DNA from: Azospirillum sp. TSH64
Lineage (GTDB): Bacteria > Pseudomonadota > Alphaproteobacteria > Azospirillales > Azospirillaceae
DNA length: 64,000 bases
Assembly: GCF_003116035.1 (NCBI RefSeq)
Contig: NZ_LGQW01000015.1
Coordinates: forward strand, 1,557,876-1,621,875
Direction: 5' to 3'
Position 1 is the stretch's first letter. Each line of letters starts with the position of its first letter. The position numbers were made by a program, and so were the translations under genes. Shown in pieces: positions 47,958 to 56,472 of this stretch. Under the pieces are notes generated by a model that searched no databases, was not told the DNA's origin, and saw only the letters and a program-made list of their open reading frames with translations.

Positions 47958-48680
47958 TCAGTAGGCGCCGCTGCCCTTCACCACGACGCGCACGGTGCGC
48001 AGCATGATGCCGATGTCGGCCCAGAAGTTCCAGCCGACGACATAGGCGGTGTCGAGCTGGACGCGGCGCACGTAATCGACGTCGCTGCGGCCGCTGACCT
48101 GCCACAGCCCGGTCAGGCCGGGGCGGCAGCGGGTGTAGAAGGGAAAGCAGGCGTGATAGTAGGACACCTCGTCGTCGATGATCGGGCGGGGACCGACCAG
48201 GCTCATGTCGCCGCGCAGCACGTTGACCAGCTGCGGCAGCTCGTCCAGGCTCGATTTGCGCAGGAAACGGCCGACCGGGGTGATGCGCGGGTCGTTGCGC
48301 AACTTGCGCGTCGCCAGCCATTCGGCGCGCGCCTCCTCGTCGGTGGCGAGCAGCCGTTCCAGCACCTCGGCCGAATTGACCACCATGGAACGGAACTTCA
48401 GGCAGGTGAAGGAACGCCCGTCGGCGCCGACGCGCCGGTGGCCGAACACCGCCGGTCCGCCGTCGCGCGCCACCATCCAGGCCAACACCAGCATCAGCGG
48501 TCCGAAAACGGCAAGCAGCCCCAGCGCGCCGACGATGTCGAAGGCGCGCTTGATGCGGTGCCGGTGCAGGGGAGGGCAACCGGGAAGCCGGTCCATCGCC
48601 TGCATCGCCGACCGGGTCCCGGCCATCCGGCCGGGGTCCAGACGGGGAGCGCCCAAAAGAGCGATGTTGGACAACGCCAT
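47958..48680 (-). CDS. Polyprenyl-phosphate sugar-1-phosphate transferase (bacterial sugar transferase)
   Basis: A 240-residue initiating glycosyltransferase that puts the first sugar phosphate on undecaprenyl phosphate for exopolysaccharide or O-antigen. It is the short form: one re-entrant membrane segment (KRAFDIVGALGLLAVFGPLML) followed by the catalytic domain with FTCLKFRSMVVNSAE, RKSSLDELPQLVNVLRGDMS, LVGPRP and RPGLTGLWQVSGRSDVDY. The N-terminal 40 residues are polar. No other polysaccharide genes are next to it, so its cluster is elsewhere or it is an orphan. Confidence 0.94.
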   Translation of the reverse strand: MALSNIALLGAPRLDPGRMAGTRSAMQAMDRLPGCPPLHRHRIKRAFDIVGALGLLAVFGPLMLVLAWMVARDGGPAVFGHRRVGADGRSFTCLKFRSMVVNSAEVLERLLATDEEARAEWLATRKLRNDPRITPVGRFLRKSSLDELPQLVNVLRGDMSLVGPRPIIDDEVSYYHACFPFYTRCRPGLTGLWQVSGRSDVDYVRRVQLDTAYVVGWNFWADIGIMLRTVRVVVKGSGAY

Positions 48681-48813
48681 TGTAATCTCTCGTCGCTGAA
48701 CGTCTCTGGTCAGAGCATAGGACCATCCGAGAGAGGCAACGGCCAGCGCGCGAAAGGGGTCCCGCCAATGGGACCGATTGTTTGGAAACAGCGGGTTAGC
48801 CCGCCGGTACGTA

Positions 48814-49860
48814 TCAGCAGATACGGGGAAGCTGTTCTCCGGTCAGCCAATCCACGATCCGGCGGCCGCCGAAACGGGTCTCCATCTGAACGAAGCGGTG
48901 GGAGTCTTCCACCACCCGTCCGATGCAGGCGGCGTCCCGTCCCAGCGGGTGATCGCGCATGACGGAGAGCAGGCGGTCGCACTCCTCCTCGGCACAGATT
49001 GCGATCAGCTTACCCTCGTTGGCAGCGTAAAGCGGGTCGAGTCCCAACAATTCGCAGGCCGCCGTCACCTGCGCCCGCACCGGAATGTCGGATTCGCGCA
49101 GCCGCATGCCGACACCGGACTGGTGGGCGATCTCGTTCAGCGTCGTCGCCAGCCCGCCGCGGGTCGGGTCGCGCAGCACATGCACGTCCGGCACCGCCGC
49201 CACCATCGCAGCGACCAGCCCGTTCAGCGCGGCGCTGTCGGACAGGATCGCCGTTTCGAAGCCCAGATTGTCGCGGGTCGACATGATGGCGACGCCATGG
49301 TCGCCCATGGTGCCGCTGACCAGGATGACGTCGCCGGGCCGCGCCCGGTCACCGGAGGGGGAGACGCCGGGCGGCACCATGCCGATGCCGGTGGTGGTGA
49401 TGAAGAGGCCGTCGCCCTTGCCGCGCTCCACCACCTTGGTGTCGCCCGACACGATGGCGACCCCGGCCTCGCGCGCCGCGGCGGCCATGCTGTCGACCAC
49501 ACGCTTCAGGTCGGCGAGGGGGAAGCCCTCCTCTATGATGAAGCCGGCGGTCAGGTGCAGCGGCACGGCACCCGCCATGGCGACGTCGTTGACCGTCCCA
49601 TGGACGGCCAGCGAGCCGATGTCGCCGCCGGGAAAGAACAGCGGCGAGACGACGAAGCCGTCGGTCGTCATCACCATGCGCCCGCCCGGCACGTCGAAGG
49701 CGGCCTGGTCGTTGCCCTGGTCGAGATACGGGTTGGCGAAGGCGGCGGCGAACAGCTCGCGCACCAGCTGCGCCATCGCCTTGCCGCCCGACCCGTGGGT
49801 CATGTCCACCGCCCCGCGGGCGATGTCGAGCTTGCGGGTGAAGAGGCGGCGGTCGGTCAT
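48814..49860 (-). CDS. hypE: Hydrogenase maturation protein HypE
   Basis: A 348-residue enzyme that dehydrates the HypE-thiocarboxamide to thiocyanate, the source of the cyanide ligands of [NiFe] hydrogenase. It has the AIR-synthase-like fold (HGSGGKAMAQLVRELF, NDQAAFDVPGGRMVMTTDGF, VNDVAMAGAVPLHLTAGFI, SGDTKVVERGKGDG) and the essential C-terminal Cys in PRIC. It follows hypC by 44 bases. HypE normally works with HypF and HypD, which are not in this window. Confidence 0.97.
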   Translation of the reverse strand: MTDRRLFTRKLDIARGAVDMTHGSGGKAMAQLVRELFAAAFANPYLDQGNDQAAFDVPGGRMVMTTDGFVVSPLFFPGGDIGSLAVHGTVNDVAMAGAVPLHLTAGFIIEEGFPLADLKRVVDSMAAAAREAGVAIVSGDTKVVERGKGDGLFITTTGIGMVPPGVSPSGDRARPGDVILVSGTMGDHGVAIMSTRDNLGFETAILSDSAALNGLVAAMVAAVPDVHVLRDPTRGGLATTLNEIAHQSGVGMRLRESDIPVRAQVTAACELLGLDPLYAANEGKLIAICAEEECDRLLSVMRDHPLGRDAACIGRVVEDSHRFVQMETRFGGRRIVDWLTGEQLPRIC

Positions 49861-49904
49861 GGCGGGGGTCCGGGTGGTCGGCGGGTGTGTGGAGGGCAGG
49901 GGCG

Positions 49905-50141
49905 TCAGGCCGAGGCTTCGGCTTCGGCCTGGGCGACTTCGGCCAACAGAGCGAGCGTTCGCTCGGCTTCCTCCGCGTCCAGGCGGGACAGGGCGTAGCC
50001 GACATGGACGATCACGTAATCGCCGACGGCGACACCCTCCACCAGCTCCAGCGAGCAGGTGGAGGTGACGCCGCCCAGGCTGACGGTGGCGCGGTCGTCG
50101 GGCAACAGGGCGGTGACCAATGCTGGGACGGCAAGGCACAT
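49905..50141 (-). CDS. hypC: Hydrogenase maturation chaperone HypC
   Basis: A 78-residue chaperone that carries the iron site with HypD and delivers it to the hydrogenase large subunit. It begins with the invariant MCLAVP, whose Cys2 is required, and has the OB-like core (TVSLGGVTSTCSLELVEGVAVGDYVIVHVGYAL). It starts 17 bases after hypB. Its usual partner gene hypD does not follow it here. Confidence 0.96.
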   Translation of the reverse strand: MCLAVPALVTALLPDDRATVSLGGVTSTCSLELVEGVAVGDYVIVHVGYALSRLDAEEAERTLALLAEVAQAEAEASA

Positions 50142-50158
50142 GGCGGCGATCCCCCCGG

Positions 50159-51202
50159 TCAGACGGCTGCGGTGGCGGTATGGGACGCGCGGGCCTCGGC
50201 CAGCCCGTCGGCGATCCAGTCGTACCAGTCCTCCAGCCCTTGGCCGGTGGTGGCCGACAGCTGGATCACCGCCAGCGACGGGTTGAGGCGCTGGGCATAG
50301 CCGATCATCCTCTCCACATCGAAGGTCAGATGGGGCAGCAGGTCGATCTTGTTGACGACCAGCAGGTCGGCGCGGACGAACATGTCCGGGTATTTCAAAG
50401 GCTTGTCCTCGCCCTCCGTCACCGACAGCACGACGACGCGGTGGGTCTCGCCCAGGTCGAAGCCGGCGGGGCAGACCAGATTGCCGACATTCTCGACGAA
50501 CAGCACGCCATCCTCGGCGAACTGGCCGTCGGCCGCCAGCTTGTCGGCAGCCTGCGCCACCATCGAGGCGTCGAGGTGGCAGCCCTTGCCGGTGTTGACC
50601 TGCACCGCCGGAGTGCCGGTGGCGCGGATGCGGTCGGCGTCGAAGCTGGTCTGCTGGTCGCCCTCGATCACCGCGACGGGGAACCGGCCCTTCAGATCGG
50701 TCAGGCTGCGGGTCAGCAGGGTCGTCTTGCCCGAGCCGGGGCTGGACATCAGGTTCAGCACGAACACGCCGCGCTCGGCGAAGCGGCGGCGATTGACGGC
50801 GGCTAGCCCGTCGTTCTTCGCCAGGATGTCGCGTTCGATGGTGATCAGCCGCGGCTGGTTCAGCGCCGCGCCGCCGTCGATGGCGTCCGGCCGGTCGGGG
50901 CGGTGGTGGGCATGGTCATGGTCATGGGCGGCGTGATGATGGTGGACGTGGCCATGGTCGTGGTGATGCCCATGGTCGTGCCCGTGCTCATGCCCATGAT
51001 CGTTATGGCTGTGGCGGAACACCGTGCCGTCGGGGGCGACATGCTCGTGGGTGTCGTCATGGTGATGGTGGGCATGGGGATGCGTGTCGCCGTGGCGGTG
51101 GCGGTAGACCTTTCCGTCGGGGCCGATGTGCTCATGATCGGCATCGGCGGCCTTGCCGTCGATCCGGGTTTCGCCTTCGCCGCATCCGCAAACCGTGCAC
51201 AT
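50159..51202 (-). CDS. hypB: Hydrogenase nickel incorporation GTPase HypB
   Basis: A 347-residue GTPase that inserts nickel into hydrogenase. It starts with the high-affinity metal motif CTVCGCG, followed by a very His/Asp-rich region of about 100 residues (roughly 30-110), which can store nickel. The GTPase domain has [50 protein letters not shown] and NKIDLLPHL. The start is chosen at the CxxCGC motif, with GGGAGAGG upstream. The His-rich stretch is longer than in most HypB proteins and includes two copies of a (D/G)P-DG-(T/K)V-(F/Y)RH element. Confidence 0.97.
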   Translation of the reverse strand: MCTVCGCGEGETRIDGKAADADHEHIGPDGKVYRHRHGDTHPHAHHHHDDTHEHVAPDGTVFRHSHNDHGHEHGHDHGHHHDHGHVHHHHAAHDHDHAHHRPDRPDAIDGGAALNQPRLITIERDILAKNDGLAAVNRRRFAERGVFVLNLMSSPGSGKTTLLTRSLTDLKGRFPVAVIEGDQQTSFDADRIRATGTPAVQVNTGKGCHLDASMVAQAADKLAADGQFAEDGVLFVENVGNLVCPAGFDLGETHRVVVLSVTEGEDKPLKYPDMFVRADLLVVNKIDLLPHLTFDVERMIGYAQRLNPSLAVIQLSATTGQGLEDWYDWIADGLAEARASHTATAAV

Positions 51203-51278
51203 CACGCCCTCTCCCACTCTTCCATCCGCAAGACGCCCGCCCATCATCGACTTGCCTGCGGGCTTCGGCAAGCGCTCG

Positions 51279-52460
51279 TCATTCGTGTACGTCTATGCCG
51301 CAGGCGACGCAGGGATCCAGCATCGCGACCAGCAGCCGCACACGCTCCACCGCATCGTCACGGTCGCGCACCGCCGCTCCGGCGAGGCCGCGCGCCAGCG
51401 GGCCGTCGGCGGCGAAATTCCAGTCGGTCGGCGCCACCATGCGAGCATCGGCCAGGCGGCCGTCCCCGTCCAACCGCAGCCAGTGTGCCAGCCGCCCGCG
51501 CGCGGTCTCCGCCACGCCGCAGCCCTCGCCCGGACCGCAGGAGCCGGTGGCGGCCGGATCGGTCGGCCGAAGCGCGGCTATGGTCTTTTCCATCCGCCGC
51601 GGCAATTCCGCCAGATCGGCGAGCCGCGCCGCGAACAGCCGGGCCAGCCCGTCGCCGAAGCGCTCCGTCACCGAGGCGACCAGCAGGTGGTCGGCCTGCC
51701 GTTCCAGCGGGCCGGTCAGGGCCGGGGCACCGTTGCGGCGGGGGGTGGTGGCGAAACCCGGATCGCCGGCCAGCGCCGCCGCGAACCAGCCGGGCGACCG
51801 TTCGCCGAGCAGCGGCACGCCGCAGGCGCCCCAGCCGGCCAGATTCGGCGACAGCAGCCGGGCGGCCAGCCGTGCCGCGTCCGTGCCGCCGCGCGCCGCC
51901 CAATCGGCCAGCTCGTCGGCATCCCGCGGTGGCGGTCCGGCGAAGACCGTCGCCTCCAGCCAGCCGGCCACCCGGTCCAGCGCGTCGCGCAGAGCCGCCA
52001 CGTCCGGCCGCAGCATGCCGCCGCCGGGGCGCAGCCCATCCTTGGCCGGATAGAGCGCCGGCAGGACGGCGGACGCCGCGCTCCGAAGCTCGCGCAGGGC
52101 CGCCGGCCGCGGCGGTACGCCCAGGCGCGCCGGCCATTCGACCACCGCCTGCCAGCCATGGCTGTCCAGCGCCTCCGCATCGGCCAGCAGGCCGCGCGCC
52201 GCGTCATGGGCGCTTGCGTCTTGTCCCAGCGCCGCCTCGCAGGCGCGGGCGACGGCCAGCCCCTGGGCGCTGCCGCACAGGCTGAACAGCAGGGGCGCCA
52301 GCCGCGCCGCCTCCTCCGCCCTGCGGCCGACCAGGGCGGCGACGGCGCGCGGGCGGCGGGTGGCGACCTCGGCCCGGCGGATGGTCATGCCCTCCCGACC
52401 GTTGTCCAGCCACAGCCGGACGGACACCGAACCTTCTCCGGGAAGCGTGGGGGTGGACAT
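51279..52460 (-). CDS. hupK: Hydrogenase large-subunit-like accessory protein HupK
   Basis: A 393-residue protein resembling a worn hydrogenase large subunit. It keeps [20 protein letters not shown] (the remnant of the first Cys motif), [38 protein letters not shown] and the C-terminal [12 protein letters not shown], but has no full CxxC pair at the N-terminus. HupK/HoxV proteins are scaffolds for assembly of the active-site cofactor. It leads hupK-hypB-hypC-hypE. AGGAA lies upstream of the ATG, and an FNR/FixK box lies 70 bases further up. Confidence 0.9.
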   Translation of the reverse strand: MSTPTLPGEGSVSVRLWLDNGREGMTIRRAEVATRRPRAVAALVGRRAEEAARLAPLLFSLCGSAQGLAVARACEAALGQDASAHDAARGLLADAEALDSHGWQAVVEWPARLGVPPRPAALRELRSAASAVLPALYPAKDGLRPGGGMLRPDVAALRDALDRVAGWLEATVFAGPPPRDADELADWAARGGTDAARLAARLLSPNLAGWGACGVPLLGERSPGWFAAALAGDPGFATTPRRNGAPALTGPLERQADHLLVASVTERFGDGLARLFAARLADLAELPRRMEKTIAALRPTDPAATGSCGPGEGCGVAETARGRLAHWLRLDGDGRLADARMVAPTDWNFAADGPLARGLAGAAVRDRDDAVERVRLLVAMLDPCVACGIDVHE

Positions 52461-52530
52461 CGAAGGTTCCTGGGGCGGCATCTGCCGGGGGTTAACGGAT
52501 CGCATCCTGACGGATCGGGGGTGCAACTCA

Positions 52531-52544
52531 TTGACCTGCGTCAA
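52531..52544. promoter_or_regulatory. FNR/FixK-type box between hupK and hupE
   Basis: TTGAC-CTGC-GTCAA fits the FNR/FixK anaerobox TTGAY-N4-RTCAA with perfect symmetry. It lies 70 bases before hupK and about 170 before hupE, and predicts induction of the maturation genes at low oxygen. Confidence 0.75.
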
Positions 52545-52715
52545 AATACGTAGATCCGGCGGGGTGGGAGCGCTGTCTCGGCCATGGCCGGGCCGGCGCT
52601 TTCTGCTACACTTCGCCCCAACCGCGCCACACCGTCCGGTTTCCCCTGCGTCGGGCGGGAAAGCCGGGACGGCATGATCCGATGGGCGCGACACGACATC
52701 AGAGGATGCTGGTCC

Positions 52716-53315
52716 ATGAAACGTTTCCCTCTCGCCTCGGCCGTCCTGCTGGCCGGGCTGGTGCTGCCCGCGGTCGCCGACGCCCACACCTTCGGCGCCC
52801 ATGACGCCGGTTTCGCCCACGGCTTCCTGCATCCGGTGGGCGGCTGGGACCATCTGCTGGCGATGGTGGCGGTCGGGCTGTGGGCGGCGCAGCGCGGCGG
52901 TGCCGCCTTGTGGGCGCTGCCGACGGCCTTCGTCACCGCCATGATCGGCGGCGGCCTGCTGGGCATGACCGGCATCGGGCTGCCGGCGGTGGAGCTAGGG
53001 ATCGCCGGGTCGGTGATCGCGCTGGGCGCCCTGATCGCCGCGCAGTCGCGCCTGTCGCTGCCGGTCTCGCTGGTCGTGGTCTCCGCCTTCGCCCTGTTCC
53101 ACGGCCATGCCCATGGCGCCGAGATGCCGGAGGCGGCACAGCCGCTGCTCTACGGCCTGGGCTTCGCGCTCGCCACCGCGCTCCTGCATGGCGCCGGCGT
53201 CGGCGCCGCCCTGTCGCTGCGCGGCATCGTCCGCGGCGGCACGGGCGCGCTGGCCCTGCGCGGGCTGGGTGCCGCCATCGGCCTCGGTGGCGTGGCCCTG
53301 GTGGCGCTGGCCTGA
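52716..53315 (+). CDS. hupE: HupE/UreJ family nickel permease
   Basis: A 199-residue membrane protein. A signal-like N-terminus (cleavage near AVADAHTF) is followed by about six helices and the family motifs HPVGGWDHLLAMVAVGLWA and FALFHGHAHGAE, whose histidines probably bind metal. HupE proteins supply nickel (or cobalt) for hydrogenase or urease. It is divergent from hupK-hypB-hypC-hypE and shares the FNR/FixK-box region. GAGGA precedes the ATG. Confidence 0.93.
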   Translation: MKRFPLASAVLLAGLVLPAVADAHTFGAHDAGFAHGFLHPVGGWDHLLAMVAVGLWAAQRGGAALWALPTAFVTAMIGGGLLGMTGIGLPAVELGIAGSVIALGALIAAQSRLSLPVSLVVVSAFALFHGHAHGAEMPEAAQPLLYGLGFALATALLHGAGVGAALSLRGIVRGGTGALALRGLGAAIGLGGVALVALA

Positions 53316-53355
53316 GCGCCGCCACCGGTTCGCCCAAGATGGCCAATCGATGATG

Positions 53356-53387
53356 GAAGGGCCGGGCGGGAAACCGTCCGGCCCTTC
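53356..53387. terminator. Strong hairpin after hupE
   Basis: A 14-base-pair stem (outer arms GAAGGGCCGG and CCGGCCCTTC, inner CGG/CCG, one G-T pair) closed by a GAAA tetraloop, 40 bases after the hupE stop. No T-run follows, so it may end or stabilise the transcript. Confidence 0.55.
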
Positions 53388-53514
53388 GGCGTTGTGGGCC
53401 CCGCGACATTTTCTACCCCGGCCGGGTGACGACGTTGCGCCGCTGCGCGTTCACGCGCTATAGGGCGGATCGTCCCCGCCCGCCCCCCCTCCACCGACAA
53501 TCGACGGACCGCCC

Positions 53515-54168
53515 GTGGACTCGCTGATTCCCGAACTGATCGCGCTTGGCCAGGTGGTCTTCATCGACCTCGTGCTGGCCGGGGACAACGCCATCGTCGT
53601 CGGCATGGCCGCCGCCGGGGTGGCGCGGGAAAAGCGGGCCCGCGTGATCTTCTGGGGCATCGCCGCCGCGGTGGTGCTGCGCATCGGCTTCGCGCTGGCG
53701 GCGACGAAGGTGATGGACATCATCGGCCTGACGCTGGCCGGCGGTCTGCTGCTGCTGTGGGTGTGCTGGAAGCTGTTCCGCGAACTGCGCAGCCAGCGCG
53801 AGGAGGCCCAGGCTGCGGCGCTGGTCGCCGACGGCGATGAGGCCGGCGACGGCGGGACCGCAGCCCCGGCCGGCGGCGGCAAGTCGGTGCGCACCGCCGT
53901 CTGGGAGGTGATCGTCGCCGACGTGTCGATGTCGCTCGACAATGTGCTGGCGGTGGCAGGTGCGGCGCGCGAGCATCTTTGGGTGCTGGCCATCGGGCTT
54001 CTGCTGTCGGTGGCGCTGATGGGGGCGGCGGCCAGCGTGATCGCGCGGCTGCTGAACCGCTTCCATTGGATCGCCTATCTGGGACTGCTGGTCATCGTCT
54101 ATGTCGCCGTCCGCATGATCTGGCAGGGCAGCATTGAGGTGATGGCCTTCGCCCAGATTATCGGCTGA
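53515..54168 (+). CDS. TerC family membrane protein
   Basis: A 217-residue inner-membrane protein of the TerC/YjbE family. Helices carry the paired acidic motifs VFIDLVLAGDNAIVVGMAAAG and VIVADVSMSLDNVLAVAGAA, which are thought to bind metal, with a soluble Gly/Ala-rich loop of about 35 residues between the halves. The family is linked to manganese export and metal stress. Starts at GTG. It appears monocistronic, 200 bases after hupE. Confidence 0.92.
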   Translation: MDSLIPELIALGQVVFIDLVLAGDNAIVVGMAAAGVAREKRARVIFWGIAAAVVLRIGFALAATKVMDIIGLTLAGGLLLLWVCWKLFRELRSQREEAQAAALVADGDEAGDGGTAAPAGGGKSVRTAVWEVIVADVSMSLDNVLAVAGAAREHLWVLAIGLLLSVALMGAAASVIARLLNRFHWIAYLGLLVIVYVAVRMIWQGSIEVMAFAQIIG

Positions 54169-54208
54169 CCTTATGGGTTGACCCGCAGGGGGCGAGGCGG
54201 GCGGGACC

Positions 54209-54233
54209 GGAACAATCGGCCTTCGATGGTGTT
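54209..54233 (+). promoter_or_regulatory. Candidate EcfG-type stress promoter
   Basis: GGAAC, sixteen bases, TGTT, one mismatch to CGTT, ending 33 bases before the DUF3618 gene. It is weaker than the exact match at 16837. Confidence 0.4.
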
Positions 54234-54266
54234 GCAAGCCGGCAGCCCCCACAGGAGACGCCCGGC

Positions 54267-55094
54267 ATGACCCATCAGAACGACGCCATTCCGTCCGCCG
54301 CTCCTCCCGACACGACAGCGCCCCAGGGCCGCCGCCCGGAAGAGATCGAGCACGAGATCCAGTCGATCCGCGCCCGCATGGATTCGGTGATCGACGAGAT
54401 CGAGTTCCGCCTGTCGCCCGGCCAGATGTCCGGCGGTGTGGTGCAGGTGGTGCGCGACGTGATCCAGGGCGGCGGCGACGGACTGTCCGGCCGCATCGCC
54501 CGCGCCGTGCGCGCCAACCCGATTCCGGTGGCGCTGATGGGCGTCGGCGCCCTCTGGCTCGCCGTGGCGGTCGCCCGCACGCCGGACTCCACCACCGAAT
54601 TCGACGATTACGCCCCCAATGGCCGGCAGCTCGACCCGCGCAGCCGGCATCTGCTGACCGACCTGACCGGCGCCTGCCGCGACGGGGCCGAGGCCTTCCG
54701 CCGCGCCGACATGACCATCGCCGACCCGTCGCTGTCCGGCCGCCTGCAGGAACTGGCCGACCAGCTCGACCGCAGCGCCGTGGCGCTCGATGCCGAACTG
54801 CGGCAGGGCGGCGGCTGGATCGAGACCGCCGGCGACGGTGGGCGCGTCTGGTCGCCGATGCACGGGCTGGCTGAGGCCAGCGCCCGCAGCGTGATCACCG
54901 GGGCCGGCGGACCGGGTGCCCGCGGCGACCTGCTTGCCCGGCTGGAAAGCGGGCTCGACGGCACGCTGGCGCTGTTCCGTGACGCCCTGCGCGATGCGCC
55001 GGACGACCATCTCCAGGTCGCAATCGGCGCCCAGTTCCACGCCCTGGAAACGGCGCGGCACCGGGTCGGCGCGCTCCGCGAAGCCGTGGCCTGA
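54267..55094 (+). CDS. DUF3618 domain protein
   Basis: A 275-residue protein. The N-terminal part fits DUF3618 (RRPEEIEHEIQSIRARMDSVIDEIEFRL, then a predicted single membrane helix NPIPVALMGVGALWLAVAVA). The C-terminal half is helical (LLTDLTGACRDGAEAFRRADMTI, LSGRLQELADQLDRSAVALDAEL) and resembles the DUF2383 four-helix type found in stress proteins. AGGAG lies nine bases upstream. It is followed after 12 bases by the BrkB-type gene, and a candidate EcfG promoter precedes it, so the pair may belong to the general stress response. Function unknown. Confidence 0.85.
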   Translation: MTHQNDAIPSAAPPDTTAPQGRRPEEIEHEIQSIRARMDSVIDEIEFRLSPGQMSGGVVQVVRDVIQGGGDGLSGRIARAVRANPIPVALMGVGALWLAVAVARTPDSTTEFDDYAPNGRQLDPRSRHLLTDLTGACRDGAEAFRRADMTIADPSLSGRLQELADQLDRSAVALDAELRQGGGWIETAGDGGRVWSPMHGLAEASARSVITGAGGPGARGDLLARLESGLDGTLALFRDALRDAPDDHLQVAIGAQFHALETARHRVGALREAVA

Positions 55095-55106
55095 GGAGGG
55101 CGGAGG

Positions 55107-56177
55107 ATGCTGGGGCTGAGCCGCCGACATTATTACGAGCACCGCAACCGGGTGAACCGGCAACACGGTGGGCAGCATGGCGGCGGGCATGGCGCCAATG
55201 ACGGGGCCAATGCCGGCGACGGCCGGGGCCGGTCGGCGGACAGCCCGTCGGAGATTCCCAAGAAAGGCTGGAAGGACATCCTGCTGCGGGTGTGGGACGA
55301 GCAGAGCAAGGACAATGTGTCGATGCTGGCCGCCGGCGTCGCCTATTACGCCCTGCTCGCCATCTTCCCGGCCATCGCGGCGCTGGTGTCGATCTATGGC
55401 CTCGTCGCCGACCCGTCGACGATCGAGAGCCAGCTGAACCAGCTGGGCAGCCTGCTGCCGCCCGAAGCCCTCAGCATCGTCAGCGACCAGGCGCGCAAGG
55501 TGGCGACCGCACCGTCGCAGGGGCTGGGCTTCGGCCTGATCTTCGGCCTGATGCTGACGCTGTGGAGCGCCTCGCGCGGGACCAACTCGATGGTGTCGGC
55601 GCTGAACATCGCCTACGGCGAGAAGGAGACGCGCGGTTTCCTCATGCTGGCGGCGCTGTCGATGGGGCTGACGGTGGCCGGGCTGCTGTTCGTCATCCTC
55701 GCCATGGCGATGATCATCGCCGTCCCCGCCGCCATCAACATCATCGGGCTACAGGACACGCCCATCGGCTGGATCGCCAGCCTTGCACGCTGGCCGATCC
55801 TGGCGGTGACGATCATGCTGGCGCTGGCCGTCTTCTACCGCTACGCCCCCGACCGGCGGGAGCCGAAATGGCGCTGGGTCAGCTGGGGTTCGGCGATGGC
55901 GACGGTCGTCTGGCTGCTGGGCTCGCTCGGCTTCTCCATCTATGTGTCGAACTTCGGCAGCTACAACGAGACCTACGGTTCGGTCGGCGCCGTTGTGGTC
56001 CTGCTGCTGTGGTTCAACCTGACCTCCTACGTCGTGCTGCTGGGGGCGGAGCTGAACGCGGAGATCGAGCACCAGACCGCCCGCGACACCACCGACCGCG
56101 ACGGCCGTCCGGCCCGGCCGCTGGGCCAGCGCGACGCCTATGTCGCCGACACGGTGGGGGAGCGCAAGGCGAGCTAG
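55107..56177 (+). CDS. YihY/BrkB family membrane protein
   Basis: A 356-residue inner-membrane protein of the YihY/UPF0761 (BrkB) family. A polar Gly/His/Asn-rich N-terminus of about 60 residues precedes the family core: DNVSMLAAGVAYYALLAIFPAIAALVSIYGL, WSASRGTNSMVSALNIAYGEKETRGF, VFYRYAPDRREPKWRWVSWGS and FNLTSYVVLLGAELNAEIEHQT, with six helices. The family has been proposed to transport ions or act in envelope stability, but no substrate is agreed. GGAGG lies just before the ATG; it is in an operon with the DUF3618 gene. Confidence 0.92.
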   Translation: MLGLSRRHYYEHRNRVNRQHGGQHGGGHGANDGANAGDGRGRSADSPSEIPKKGWKDILLRVWDEQSKDNVSMLAAGVAYYALLAIFPAIAALVSIYGLVADPSTIESQLNQLGSLLPPEALSIVSDQARKVATAPSQGLGFGLIFGLMLTLWSASRGTNSMVSALNIAYGEKETRGFLMLAALSMGLTVAGLLFVILAMAMIIAVPAAINIIGLQDTPIGWIASLARWPILAVTIMLALAVFYRYAPDRREPKWRWVSWGSAMATVVWLLGSLGFSIYVSNFGSYNETYGSVGAVVVLLLWFNLTSYVVLLGAELNAEIEHQTARDTTDRDGRPARPLGQRDAYVADTVGERKAS

Positions 56178-56208
56178 CCGCGGACGCGTTCCCTTGGCCA
56201 AATCTCTC

Positions 56209-56237
56209 TTGGCAAGCCGGCGGCCGCGCGCTATGGT
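56209..56237 (+). promoter_or_regulatory. Promoter of the aromatic attenuator
   Basis: TTGGCA, seventeen bases, TATGGT: a good sigma-70 promoter. Transcription would start about seven bases after the -10, at or next to the ATG at 56245. Confidence 0.6.
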
Positions 56238-56244
56238 CGCCGCT

Positions 56245-56319
56245 ATGCAACAGATGCTCGCCATCGCGTCCTGTGGACGCTCCCGATATTTTGGCCGCTG
56301 GTTTCGTTCGGCGGCCTAG
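56245..56319 (+). CDS. Aromatic leader peptide of a trp-type attenuator
   Basis: A 24-residue peptide ending SRYFGRWFRSAA with Tyr-Phe and Trp-Phe codons clustered just before the stop, as in leader peptides of transcription attenuators. The codons overlap arm 1 (GGCCGC, 56293-56298) of the leader RNA and the stop overlaps arm 2 (56310-56316). The ATG is at the predicted transcription start, as in the leaderless trpL of Sinorhizobium. Earlier in-frame ATG at 56233 lies inside the -10 and is unlikely. Confidence 0.6.
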   Translation: MQQMLAIASCGRSRYFGRWFRSAA

Positions 56320-56376
56320 GAACGCGCATCTGTCGCTCACTCCCGAAGCCGCCCGGACCGACCCGCGGCGGCTTTC
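56293..56376 (+). ncRNA. Attenuator RNA with alternative hairpins
   Basis: Four arms can pair in two ways. Arm 1 GGCCGC (56293-56298) pairs with arm 2 GCGGCC (56311-56316); arm 2 GGCGGC (56310-56315) can instead pair with arm 3 GCCGCC (56348-56353), an antiterminator; arm 3 AAGCCGCC (56346-56353) pairs with arm 4 GGCGGCTT (56367-56374), a terminator followed by TTCGTGTTTG. This is the classic 1:2, 2:3, 3:4 layout. No amino acid biosynthesis gene follows, so the short RNA itself may act in trans. Confidence 0.6.
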
Positions 56377-56472
56377 GTGTTTGTGATCCCCGGCCCTCGA
56401 TGGGCTGCACATCCTGAAAAATCCGAACACGGGCGACCCGGGCGGCTTCATCACAAGCCAAGAGAGGTTGTC

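Noticed and set aside
49860-49905. Possible remnant of hypD between hypC and hypE
   Set aside because: Only 44 bases separate the genes, with no HypD motif in any frame.
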